This document shows, in pieces, positions 8,131 through 15,146 of a stretch of 34,075 nt of DNA (position 1 is its first letter; each line of letters begins with the position of its first letter). The stretch covers positions 1 through 34,075 of the forward strand of contig NZ_VCCH02000083.1 in assembly GCF_005938675.2 (NCBI RefSeq), written 5' to 3'. A program made the position numbers and the translations under genes. Source of the DNA: Mycobacterium sp. KBS0706. GTDB taxonomy: Bacteria; Pseudomonadota; Alphaproteobacteria; DSM-16000; Inquilinaceae. The notes beneath the pieces are model-generated. The model did no database searches, was not told the origin of the DNA, and worked only from the letters and a program-made list of their open reading frames with translations.

Positions 8131-8161
8131 AAAACGAAACGGCCGGGCGCAAGGCCCGGCC
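8131..8161 (-). terminator. Rho-independent terminator, minus strand, upstream of the efflux promoter
   Basis: The stem GGCCGGGC (8141-8148) pairs with GCCCGGCC (8154-8161) around a 5-base loop. On the minus strand it is followed at once by GTTTCGTTTT (8140-8131), the expected U-rich tract. It stops leftward transcription just before the efflux operon's -35 box. No gene on the minus strand ends here, so it either insulates the operon or survives from a lost gene. The rest of 8050-8363 holds no convincing gene. Confidence 0.6.
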
Positions 8162-8363
8162 GGATGCTGAAGCGATGGTGTTCTGGGGCGGCTCGGCGGA
8201 GATTTCGGCCGGCATCCGCGCGGCCCTGGCGTTGGCCGCGGTGGTGTGAAAGGAAAGTCCCACTCCCCTCCACTTCTTACATGTGACGCGCAACGGGCTT
8301 GCTTCAAGTCCCGGCTCCTTCCGTAGAACTGCCGGCCTGGGCCGCAATCACGGGAGTCGCGAA

Positions 8364-9581
8364 ATGCGTGTGCTGTTATCGACCTACGGATCGCGCGGGG
8401 ATGTCGAACCTCTGGCCGGGCTGGCGGTGCGGCTGCAGGCCCTCGGCGCGGAGGCGCGGGTGTGCGCGCCGGCGGATCAGGAGTTCGCGGAGCTGCTGGC
8501 CCGTGCCGGCGTGCCGCTGGTGCCGGCCTTCTCGCCGGTGCGCCAATGGGTGACGGACGCCATGGCGAAGCCGTCGGCGGTGGACCTGCCCCGCCTCGCG
8601 GCCAAGGTGATGGCCGCGCAGTTCGACATCCTGTCCGCGGCGGCGGAGGGATGCGATGCGATCGTGGCCACCGGCCTGTTCTCGTCCGCGGCCGCCGCAA
8701 GGCTGGTCGCCGAGCACCAGGGCATCCGCTACCTCTGCGTGGCCTATTGCCCGGTCTTCGTGCCGTCCCACCACCACCGGCCCTACGAATTTCGAGGCCA
8801 CCCCCACCCGCCAGAGGTGACCGACAACCGGGCGCTGTGGGACCTGAACATCCAGACCATGAACACGCTGTTCGGCGAGGCGTTCAACGCCCTGCGCTCG
8901 TCGATCGGCCTGCCGCCGGTGGACAATGTCCGCGACCATGTCATCACCGCTCATCCCTGGCTGGCGTCGGACCCGGTCCTGAGCCCGTGGCTGCCGACGG
9001 ACCTCTGTGACGTCACGCAGACCGGTGCGTGGATCCTGCCGGACGACCGCCTGCTCGCGGCCGATCTGCTGGCGTTCCTGGAGGCCGGCACGCCGCCGGT
9101 CACCGTGGGGTTCGGCAGCATGCCGATGCAGGCGGCCAGGGATGCCGCCGAGGTGGCCGTCGCCGCGATCCGCGCCCAGGGCCGCCGCGCCCTCGTCCTG
9201 CGCGGCTGGGCCGACCTGGCCCTGGGCGACGACCGGGACGATTGCTTCATCACCGGCGATGTCAACCAGCAGGCCCTGTTCGGCCGGGTGGCGGCCGTCG
9301 TGCACCATGGCGGCGCCGGCACGACGACGACCGCCACCCGGGCCGGCGCACCGCAGGTGGTGGTGCCCCAGATCGCCGACCAGCCCTATTGGGCCGGCCG
9401 GGTGGCCGGGCTGGGCATCGGCGCGGCCCATGACGGCCCGACCCCGAGCTTCGAGTCCCTGTCGGCCGCGCTGAGGATCGCCCTGGCCCCCGAGACCCGC
9501 GCCCGGGCGGCCGCCGTGGCCAGCACGATCCGCAGCGACGGGGCGGCGGTGGCCGCGACCCGGCTGCTCGACGCGAGCTAG
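8364..9581 (+). CDS. GT1-family glycosyltransferase (UDP-glucosyltransferase-like, GT-B fold)
   Basis: This 405-aa enzyme is expected to transfer a sugar from a nucleotide donor to a small lipophilic acceptor. The N-terminal half opens with VLLSTYGSRGDVEPLAGLAVRL, cited as STYGSRGDVEPL, the acceptor-side signature of the MGT/GtfB/sterol glucosyltransferase group. The C-terminal half carries the donor-binding motif around residues 313-345: VHHGGAGTTTTATRAGAPQ followed by VPQIADQPYWA. The start ATG has GGGAG seven bases upstream. Related enzymes decorate macrolides, glycopeptides, rhamnolipid-like compounds and sterols; nothing nearby identifies the acceptor. It stands alone between a divergent efflux operon and a flavin monooxygenase. 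Detoxification by glycosylation is possible but only inferred from the efflux neighbourhood. Confidence 0.88.
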   Translation: MRVLLSTYGSRGDVEPLAGLAVRLQALGAEARVCAPADQEFAELLARAGVPLVPAFSPVRQWVTDAMAKPSAVDLPRLAAKVMAAQFDILSAAAEGCDAIVATGLFSSAAAARLVAEHQGIRYLCVAYCPVFVPSHHHRPYEFRGHPHPPEVTDNRALWDLNIQTMNTLFGEAFNALRSSIGLPPVDNVRDHVITAHPWLASDPVLSPWLPTDLCDVTQTGAWILPDDRLLAADLLAFLEAGTPPVTVGFGSMPMQAARDAAEVAVAAIRAQGRRALVLRGWADLALGDDRDDCFITGDVNQQALFGRVAAVVHHGGAGTTTTATRAGAPQVVVPQIADQPYWAGRVAGLGIGAAHDGPTPSFESLSAALRIALAPETRARAAAVASTIRSDGAAVAATRLLDAS

Positions 9582-9593
9582 CCGGAAATGGAT

Positions 9594-9647
9594 GCCGGCT
9601 CCGGCAGCCCTGCGGCAACGGATGCCAGTTGCACAACCGGAGCCGGC
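9594..9647. other. Inverted repeat after the glycosyltransferase gene
   Basis: GCCGGCTCCGG (9594-9604) is the exact reverse complement of 9637-9647, with a 32-base gap. It begins 13 bases after the stop codon. There is no U-tract, so it may be a processing hairpin or chance in GC-rich DNA. Confidence 0.3.
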
Positions 9648-9716
9648 CCGTCCAGAATGCGACACGCCGCCGAACGCAGTGACCCGCAACCGCCCGCACC
9701 GGGCGAGAGGTGACCC

Positions 9717-11048
9717 TTGAGTCGCGACCGCAAGCTGCATCTCGGCGCCTTCATGCGCCCCGTCAGCATCCACACCGGCGCCTGGCGCTATCCCGGCGCC
9801 TATCCGGACGCCAACTTCAACTTCGGCCATCTCAAGCGCTTCGCCCAGACGCTGGAGCGCGGCCGCTTCGACGCCTTCTTCATGGCCGACCACCTGGCCG
9901 TGCTGAACATGCCGGTGGAGGCGCTGAAGCGCAGCCACACGGTGACCTCGTTCGAGCCGTTCACCCTGCTGTCGGCCCTGGCCGGAGCGACCGAGCGGAT
10001 CGGCCTCGTCGCCACCGCCTCGACCACCTTCGACGCGCCCTACCACATCGCCCGGCGCTTCGCCTCGCTGGACCATATCAGCGGCGGCCGCGCCGGCTGG
10101 AACATCGTCACCACCTCGAACCCCGACGCGGCGCTGAACTTCGGGCTCGACGAGCATATGGAGCATGGCGAGCGCTACGATCGCGCCCGTGAGTTCTACG
10201 ACGTGGTCACCGGGCTGTGGGACAGCTGGGCCGACGACGCCTTCATCCGCGACGTCGAGACCGGGATCTATTTCGACCCGGCCAAGCTGCATGTGCTGGA
10301 CCACAAGGGGCCGCATCTGTCGGTGCGCGGGCCGCTGAACATCGCCCGGACGCCGCAGGGCTGGCCGGTGATCGTGCAGGCCGGCGCCTCCGACTCCGGG
10401 CGGCAGCTGGCGGCGGAGACGGCGGAGATGGTGTTCGCCGCCGGTTCGACCCTCGCCGCCGGCCAGCGCTTCTATGCCGATGTGAAGGGCCGGATGCAGG
10501 CGATCGGCCGCGACCGCGACCATCTGAAGATCCTGCCCGGCGCCTTCGTCGTGGTCGGCGACACGGCCGAGGAGGCGCGGGCCAAGCGGGCGATGCTGGA
10601 CAGTCTCGTCCACTATGAGAGCGCCATCGCGTCGCTGTCGATCGCGCTGGGCACCGACGCGTCGGGCTTCGATCCGGACGCCCCCCTGCCACCGATCCCG
10701 GAGACCAATGCCAGCAAGACCGGCCGCGAGCGGGTGCTGGAGCTGGCCGAGCGCGAGGGGCTGACCGTGCGCCAGCTGGCCCAGCGCCTGGGCGGCTATT
10801 CCGGCCTCGCCTTCGTCGGCACGCCGGTGACGATCGCCGACGAGATGGAGGAATGGCTGGAGGCCCGCGGCTCGGACGGGTTCAACGTGATGTTCCCGTA
10901 CCTGCCCGGCGGCCTCGACGATTTCGTCGACCGGGTGGTGCCCGAGCTGCAGCGCCGCGGCCTGTTCCGCACGGAGTACGAGGGCACGACTTTGCGCGAC
11001 CATCTGGGGCTGCCCCGGCCGAAGAACCGGTTCTTCCCGCCGGACTGA
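9717..11048 (+). CDS. LLM-class flavin-dependent monooxygenase, NtaA/SnaA/DszA family
   Basis: This 443-aa TIM-barrel monooxygenase uses reduced FMN supplied by a separate reductase. The family is visible in LHLGAFMRPVSIHTGAWRYP near the N-terminus, in DAFFMADHLAVL, in the block GLVATASTTFDAPYHIARR and in SGGRAGWNIVTTSNPDAALNFG (cited in parts). It is also visible near the C-terminus in YSGLAFVGTPVTIADEMEEWL and GSDGFNVMFPYLPGGLDDF. Length matches NtaA/DszA. The TTG at 9717 is preferred because GAGAGG lies six bases upstream and the protein starts at the right place. Relatives oxidise nitrilotriacetate, dibenzothiophene sulfone, alkanesulfonates or pristinamycin intermediates; the substrate cannot be predicted. 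No reductase gene is adjacent. A 76-base scrap of a related gene lies at 11632-11707. Confidence 0.92.
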   Translation: MSRDRKLHLGAFMRPVSIHTGAWRYPGAYPDANFNFGHLKRFAQTLERGRFDAFFMADHLAVLNMPVEALKRSHTVTSFEPFTLLSALAGATERIGLVATASTTFDAPYHIARRFASLDHISGGRAGWNIVTTSNPDAALNFGLDEHMEHGERYDRAREFYDVVTGLWDSWADDAFIRDVETGIYFDPAKLHVLDHKGPHLSVRGPLNIARTPQGWPVIVQAGASDSGRQLAAETAEMVFAAGSTLAAGQRFYADVKGRMQAIGRDRDHLKILPGAFVVVGDTAEEARAKRAMLDSLVHYESAIASLSIALGTDASGFDPDAPLPPIPETNASKTGRERVLELAEREGLTVRQLAQRLGGYSGLAFVGTPVTIADEMEEWLEARGSDGFNVMFPYLPGGLDDFVDRVVPELQRRGLFRTEYEGTTLRDHLGLPRPKNRFFPPD

Positions 11049-11055
11049 GGCCGGC

Positions 11056-11082
11056 ATCGGCGGGCGCCGCCGGCCCGCCGAT
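11056..11082 (+). terminator. Stem-loop directly after the flavin monooxygenase gene
   Basis: ATCGGCGGGC (11056-11065) pairs perfectly with 11073-11082 around a 7-base loop, starting 7 bases after the stop codon. The position suits a terminator or 3'-end stabiliser, but no U-tract follows. Confidence 0.4.
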
Positions 11083-11148
11083 CACGATCACGGCGAACCG
11101 ATCGCCCGATCGCGCTGTTGACCAGGGAGTCCGTGCCGCGAGGTCGCC

Positions 11149-11565
11149 GTGAGGCAAACCACCGGAACCCTGCTGCGTCGCCTGTTCACGGCCCTGGCCC
11201 TGGCCACATCCCTTGCCTTCGGCCTGGGCCCGGCAGCGGCGCTGGGCTCCGTCTCCCGCGACGGCGATAAGGCCTGCGTCGGGCTGGCCGATGCCCAGCC
11301 CCTCGGCTCGGCACGTCAGCCCGGGATGCACCAGGCGTCCTGCTGCGGGATGCTGTGCGTTCCGGCGCTGGCCGCCTGTGCAGATATCTGCCGCAGCGCA
11401 GCCGACATCATGCTGATCGGCAGCGAGCATCACCGGCGCGTCTGCGCCGCCTGCGCCGAGATCTGCGACGCCTGCGCCGCGGATTGCGAGCGCGTCGGCG
11501 AGATGCAGGACTGCGTCGATGCCTGCCGCCGCTGCTCGGAATCGTGCCGCGCCATGGCGGCCTGA
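11149..11565 (+). CDS. Secreted Cys-rich four-helix-bundle protein (Csp/DUF326-like, copper binding predicted)
   Basis: This 138-aa protein has 15 Cys residues. Its C-terminal two thirds match the Csp/DUF326 copper-storage family, with Cys spaced along helices: AACADICRSAADIMLIGSEHH, then VCAACAEICDACAADCERVG, then DCVDACRRCSESCRAMAA (cited as ADICRSAADIM, AACAEICDACAADC, CRRCSESCRAM). The N-terminus is a secretion signal with two adjacent Arg before the hydrophobic core (LLRRLFTALALA); known exported Csp proteins use a Tat signal, and this one is borderline. The GTG at 11149 has GAGG five bases upstream. The expected first Cys-rich helix is replaced by a different segment containing SCCGMLCVPAL, so the bundle may be incomplete or fused to another short Cys motif. 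Family knowledge suggests Cu(I) storage; actual binding is inferred. Confidence 0.78.
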   Translation: MRQTTGTLLRRLFTALALATSLAFGLGPAAALGSVSRDGDKACVGLADAQPLGSARQPGMHQASCCGMLCVPALAACADICRSAADIMLIGSEHHRRVCAACAEICDACAADCERVGEMQDCVDACRRCSESCRAMAA

Positions 11566-11571
11566 GCGCGA

Positions 11572-11613
11572 CCGCCGGCTGGTGCCGGGCGCTACACCCC
11601 CACCAGCCGGCGG
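11572..11613. terminator. 13-bp perfect stem-loop after the Csp-like gene
   Basis: CCGCCGGCTGGTG (11572-11584) is exactly complementary to 11601-11613 with a 16-base loop, beginning 7 bases after the stop codon. It is stable enough to be a transcription end structure, but lacks a U-tract. Confidence 0.45.
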
Positions 11614-11631
11614 ATATGCCGTCGCCGGTGG

Positions 11632-11707
11632 CGGCCTCGCCTTTGTCGGCACGCCGGCGACGCTCGCCGACGAGTGGAGGAGTGGCTGGAGACCCGGGGC
11701 TCGGACG
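11632..11707 (+). pseudogene. Fragment of a DszA/NtaA-type monooxygenase, frameshifted
   Basis: These 76 bases align with 10802-10878 of the intact monooxygenase gene with few mismatches and one missing base. Frame 1 encodes GLAFVGTPATLADE; after the missing base, near 11674, the match continues in the next frame as MEEWLETRGSD. In the intact gene the same segment reads GLAFVGTPVTIADEMEEWLEARGSD. No other part of the gene is detectable around it, so this is a relic of either a local duplication or a former paralogue. Confidence 0.75.
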
Positions 11708-12160
11708 TCCCGCAGGCCGAGAGCCGACCGCGAAGGGCGGCTCTCGGACCTGGGAGTAAGAGGCGCCAGGGTCTGAAGCTCGCCTGCCGATTCGTTGATG
11801 CCCGGATTGGAAAGCTAGAAAATCCTCCGGTTCTTCATTCCCTGTCGCTAGCTTGACACGCCCCTGGAGACAGGAGAGCCTGACCTGGGCGTGACCGGCC
11901 AATGCACGGTTGTGATGATGGTATCGGGCGGCTGTGACGATCGGTTCTTTCCGCAGAGCTGAGAACGGTCGTGCACCGGCGCCCGACCCGGTGTGCGCGA
12001 CACGCTTCCCGCTGTTCCAAGCCAAGCGACGACTCTCACCACGCAGCAGGTCGGTTCGTCCGGCGCGGCGCATCCGACGCGGCAGGGCTCCGCATGCGAA
12101 GCTGCTGCATGCTCCAAGCCATGCTAGGATTCCGCAGCCACAGCTTCGATGACACCCGCC

Positions 12161-12691
12161 ATGTCCGTCAGCATCGATTACACGGTGACTCGAAACGAGG
12201 TGTGGCGCTGGTACTGGCGGCAGTGGAAAGAGCCCAATGGGCTTTGGCGATTCCATGTCGGAATCTTCGTCGCAGTATTTCTGCTCTGCCTCTCGGCTGG
12301 GGATGTGGTTTTCCGTTGGGGCGGGATCGCCAGCGGCCTCAAGCCCGAAGGGCTCGGCTGTGCAATCTTGATCGGCCTGCTTTCGGTGCTGTGGCTTCCC
12401 TTCTATCCGCTGATCGCCTACAGGCCCGGCTTGCGCAGCCTCTCGGCCGAACCGGAAGGGCTGCGGCTCCGCAGAGGATCATCTGATTGCACAAGTCCGT
12501 GGCGGGAGATTGCGTCAGTCAACGAGGCCGAAGGCAGCATCGTCATCGCGAACAGGAACCGGAACGCCCTCATCATTCCCAATCGAGCCTTTGCCAACGC
12601 GACGACCCGCACCGATTTCCTCGCGACCCTCCGCTATCGACTCGAACAGGCGAAAGGACAACCGGCGCAGGAGAATGACGCCGCCTCATGA
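12161..12691 (+). CDS. YcxB-like membrane protein
   Basis: This protein of about 176 aa has two predicted membrane helices (HVGIFVAVFLLCLSAGDVVF at about 30-50 and LGCAILIGLLSVLWLPFYPL at about 65-85). A cytosolic C-terminal domain follows, with the YcxB pattern: PWREIASVNEAEGSIVIANR and ALIIPNRAFAN, where a Trp, an acidic position and an 'xIIPxxAF' strand are typical. The N-terminus MSVSIDYTVTRNEV fits the family's opening strand, which is why I chose the ATG at 12161 over the one at 12149. Neither has a clear ribosome-binding site. YcxB-like proteins have no established function. It does not overlap its neighbours and appears to be a single-gene unit. Confidence 0.75.
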   Translation: MSVSIDYTVTRNEVWRWYWRQWKEPNGLWRFHVGIFVAVFLLCLSAGDVVFRWGGIASGLKPEGLGCAILIGLLSVLWLPFYPLIAYRPGLRSLSAEPEGLRLRRGSSDCTSPWREIASVNEAEGSIVIANRNRNALIIPNRAFANATTRTDFLATLRYRLEQAKGQPAQENDAAS

Positions 12692-12806
12692 TTCCGGACA
12701 TGCGGTCAAAGGCATCCGGGGTCAGCCGTGCCCTCTGCCCGACCAGCCCGATCGGGCCAGCCATGTCCGACATTCGGGACAAACCGCCGCTGGCTGCGCC
12801 GGTGCA

Positions 12807-12837
12807 TTGACAGCGGAGCGGCTTCCCATGTTCTGAT
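12807..12837 (+). promoter_or_regulatory. Weak candidate promoter for the sugar ABC operon
   Basis: A perfect TTGACA at 12807-12812 is followed after 19 bases by TCTGAT (12832-12837, four of six). The spacing is long, so this is tentative. The 210-base gap before the binding-protein gene shows no other clear promoter or operator. Confidence 0.3.
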
Positions 12838-12901
12838 TGTTGCAAGGAATCGCCGGCTCGCATTGCGAGATCAGGTCACGGGCACCCAGGGAGGACACGA
12901 A

Positions 12902-14224
12902 ATGTCGGAGACGACCGGGACCAAGCCGGGATCCATCGGCAGGCGCCGTTTCCTGCAGGGCACGGCGGGGGCGCTGGTGGCGCCGGCCGTGGCCGGGCTG
13001 CCGGCCATGGCGCGGGCGCAGGACAAGGTCGAGCTGCTGTTCTGGGCCTGGACGCCCGACACCCAGACCCAGGTCGACCTGTTCCAGAAGAAATACCCCG
13101 GCATCTCGGTCAAGCTGGAGAATGTCGGCCAGGGCCCGCCGCACTACGTCAAGCTGCGCAACGCCATCAAGGCCGGCAGCGGCCTGCCCGACGTGGCGCA
13201 GATGGAGTTCAACTCGATCGCCAGCTTCAAGCAGCTCGGCGTGCTGGCCGACCTGGCGCCGCAGGGCGTCGGCGATGTCGGCAGCGCGTTCGTCGACTGG
13301 ACCTGGAAGTCGGTGACCGATGGCGGCAAGGTCTACGCCGTGCCGTGGGACAGCGGGCCGATGGGCCTCTTGTACCGCGCCGACGTGTTCGACAAGCACG
13401 GCCTGTCGGTGCCCGAGACCTGGGACGACTATGCCGAGCAGGCGATCAAGCTGAAGGAGAAGGCGCCCGGCACCTTCATGTGCGATTTCGGCGCCTCGGA
13501 CGCCGGCTGGGTCTGCGCCGTGCTGTGGCAGGCCGGCTGGCGGCCCTTCCACCTCGACGGCACCAGCCTGAAGATCGCGATCAACGACGACATCGCCAAG
13601 AAATGGGCCGCCTATTGGCAGAAGCTGATCGATGCCAAGGCGGTCGACGTCAAGCCGATGTGGACCACCGAATGGTTCGCCGGGCTGGACGCCGGCACCT
13701 ATGCCTCCTGGGTCACCGCCGCCTGGGCGCCGGTCTTGATGCAGCAGTCGATGAAGAAGAGCTTCGGCCAGTGGCGCGCCGCGCCGATGCCGCAATGGGA
13801 GAAGGGCGGCAAGATCTCCTCGAACTGGGGCGGGTCGACCTTCGCCGCCTTCACCTCGTCGCAGCATCCGAAGGAGGCGGCGCTGTTCTGCCAGTTCATG
13901 GGCAGCGACCCGGAGGCGGCGCGGCTGTGGAACACCAAGCAGTTCCTGTTCCCGGTGCTGAAGTCGCTGGTCGACGACAAGGAGCTGATGGGCCACGGCT
14001 ACGACTTCTACGGCGGCCAGAAGGTGAACGAGATCTTCGTCGTCGCCGAGAACCAGGTCGACCCGAGCTTCGAGTTCGCGCCGTTCCAGGATTATGTGAA
14101 CCAGCAGCTGCAGGACGAGATGGCCGCCGCCATTGCCGGCAACGGCACTCTGGCCGAGGCCTTCGACCGGGTGCAGGACACCGTCGTGGCCTATGCCAAC
14201 GACCAGGGCTTCACCGTCCTCTGA
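12902..14224 (+). CDS. Sugar ABC transporter substrate-binding protein (SBP family 1), Tat-secreted
   Basis: This 440-aa periplasmic binding protein delivers a sugar or oligosaccharide to the two permeases encoded next. Its signal carries a twin-arginine motif, GRRRFLQGTAGALVAP, ending in an ARAQ cleavage site around residue 40. The mature protein has the family-1 pattern: VELLFWAWTPDTQTQVDLFQ, a PDVAQMEF segment, VYAVPWDSGPMGLLYRADVF around residue 145 (cited as YAVPWDSGPMGLLYR) and TWDDYAEQAIKLKEKAPG. The ATG is preceded by GGGAGG seven bases upstream. Solute is unknown; clusters of this layout carry mono- and disaccharides or glycerol phosphate derivatives. A hairpin after its stop probably lowers permease expression relative to the binding protein. 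Confidence 0.93.
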   Translation: MSETTGTKPGSIGRRRFLQGTAGALVAPAVAGLPAMARAQDKVELLFWAWTPDTQTQVDLFQKKYPGISVKLENVGQGPPHYVKLRNAIKAGSGLPDVAQMEFNSIASFKQLGVLADLAPQGVGDVGSAFVDWTWKSVTDGGKVYAVPWDSGPMGLLYRADVFDKHGLSVPETWDDYAEQAIKLKEKAPGTFMCDFGASDAGWVCAVLWQAGWRPFHLDGTSLKIAINDDIAKKWAAYWQKLIDAKAVDVKPMWTTEWFAGLDAGTYASWVTAAWAPVLMQQSMKKSFGQWRAAPMPQWEKGGKISSNWGGSTFAAFTSSQHPKEAALFCQFMGSDPEAARLWNTKQFLFPVLKSLVDDKELMGHGYDFYGGQKVNEIFVVAENQVDPSFEFAPFQDYVNQQLQDEMAAAIAGNGTLAEAFDRVQDTVVAYANDQGFTVL

Positions 14225-14235
14225 GCTCGGGGCCG

Positions 14236-14265
14236 GCGGGCGCGCCGTGACGGCGGCGCGCCCGC
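14236..14265 (+). promoter_or_regulatory. Intercistronic hairpin between binding protein and permease
   Basis: GCGGGCGCGCC (14236-14246) pairs perfectly with 14255-14265 around an 8-base loop, 11 bases after the binding-protein stop. The loop begins with the GTG at 14247, one of two possible permease starts. Such hairpins in ABC operons protect or limit transcripts so that the binding protein outnumbers the permeases; that role here is inferred. Confidence 0.55.
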
Positions 14266-15146
14266 ATGCCCGGATCCTGGTGAGCCGCAAGCTGGCGCCC
14301 TATGTCTTCCTGGCGCCGTTCCTGCTGCTGTTCGCCGGCTTCCTGGTCGCGCCGCTGCTCTATGCCTTCCAGATGAGCCTGTTCCGCGAGACCCTGGTCG
14401 GCGGCGCCCGCTTCGTCGGGCTCGACAACTATGTCCGCGCCATCCACGACAAGAGCTTCTGGGACGGCGTCGGCCTGCTGCTGCAGTTCGGCCTCATGCA
14501 GATCCCGGTGATGCTGGGGCTGGCGCTGGTGTTCGCGCTGATCCTCGACAGTGGCATCGTCTTCGCCCGCGGCTTCTTCCGCGTTGCCTTCTTCATCCCC
14601 TATGCTGTGCCGGCGGTGATCGCGACGCTGCTGTGGGGCTATCTCTATGGCCCGGCCTTCGGCCCGTTCAGCCAGCTGTCCGAGGCGATGGGCTTCGGCA
14701 AGGTCGACTTCCTGTCCGGCGGTGGCCTGCTTCCCTCGCTCGCCAACATCGCGGTGTGGGAGTACATGGGCTACAACATGATCATCTACTACGCGGCGCT
14801 GCAGGCGGTGCCGCGCGACCTGGAGGAGGCGTCGGCGATCGACGGCGCCACGGCGCTGCAGCACTCACTCAGGATCAAGCTGCCGCTGATCGTGCCCACC
14901 ATCATCGTCACGGTGATCTTCTCGATCATCGGCACGCTGCAGCTGTTCACCGAGCCTTATCTGATGCGCAACCTGGCGCCGAGCCAGATCAACAGCCATT
15001 ACACGCCGAACTACTACGCCTACACGCTGGCTTTCGTCTCGCAGCAGTACAATTATTCGGCGGCGATCTCCTTCGTCCTGGGCGCGGTGGTGGCAGTGGC
15101 GTCCTACGCCTTCATGCTGCTGGCCAACCGCAGGGGGCGCCGGTGA
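14247..15146 (+). CDS. Sugar ABC transporter permease 1 (MalF/UgpA class)
   Basis: This inner-membrane permease of about 299 aa has six predicted helices. The first, PYVFLAPFLLLFAGFLVAPL, is typical of MalF/UgpA-class proteins, and RFVGLDNYVRAIHD follows as in the family. The EAA loop that docks on the ATPase is EEASAIDGATALQHSLRIKLPLI around residues 193-213 (cited as EEASAIDGATALQ and IKLPLI). The start is either GTG 14247, within a hairpin loop, or GTG 14280, giving VSRKLAPYVFLAP; neither has a strong ribosome-binding site. The stop overlaps the second permease start (GTGA). It works as a heterodimer with permease 2. Confidence 0.9.
   Translation: MTAARPHARILVSRKLAPYVFLAPFLLLFAGFLVAPLLYAFQMSLFRETLVGGARFVGLDNYVRAIHDKSFWDGVGLLLQFGLMQIPVMLGLALVFALILDSGIVFARGFFRVAFFIPYAVPAVIATLLWGYLYGPAFGPFSQLSEAMGFGKVDFLSGGGLLPSLANIAVWEYMGYNMIIYYAALQAVPRDLEEASAIDGATALQHSLRIKLPLIVPTIIVTVIFSIIGTLQLFTEPYLMRNLAPSQINSHYTPNYYAYTLAFVSQQYNYSAAISFVLGAVVAVASYAFMLLANRRGRR

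Larger units (their letters stand above)
11566..12160. other. Gene-poor stretch with degenerate sequence and hairpins
   Basis: I see no convincing intact gene here. It holds a 13-bp hairpin (11572-11613), a frameshifted monooxygenase scrap (11632-11707) and a 10-bp hairpin (11717-11747, arm CCGAGAGCCG). The rest has weaker codon bias than the flanks and no family I can name, consistent with decayed coding DNA. Confidence 0.6.

Noticed and set aside
8109..8249. A 46-codon plus-strand frame divergent from the efflux operon (starts MQVTCGSQNE).
   Set aside because: Its start codon coincides with the minus-strand -35 box, it contains the terminator hairpin, it has no ribosome-binding site, and it resembles nothing I know.
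11848..12117. Minus-strand frame of 89 codons in the gene-poor stretch, considered as a transposase remnant.
   Set aside because: No transposase motif, no terminal inverted repeats and no target duplication could be seen around it.
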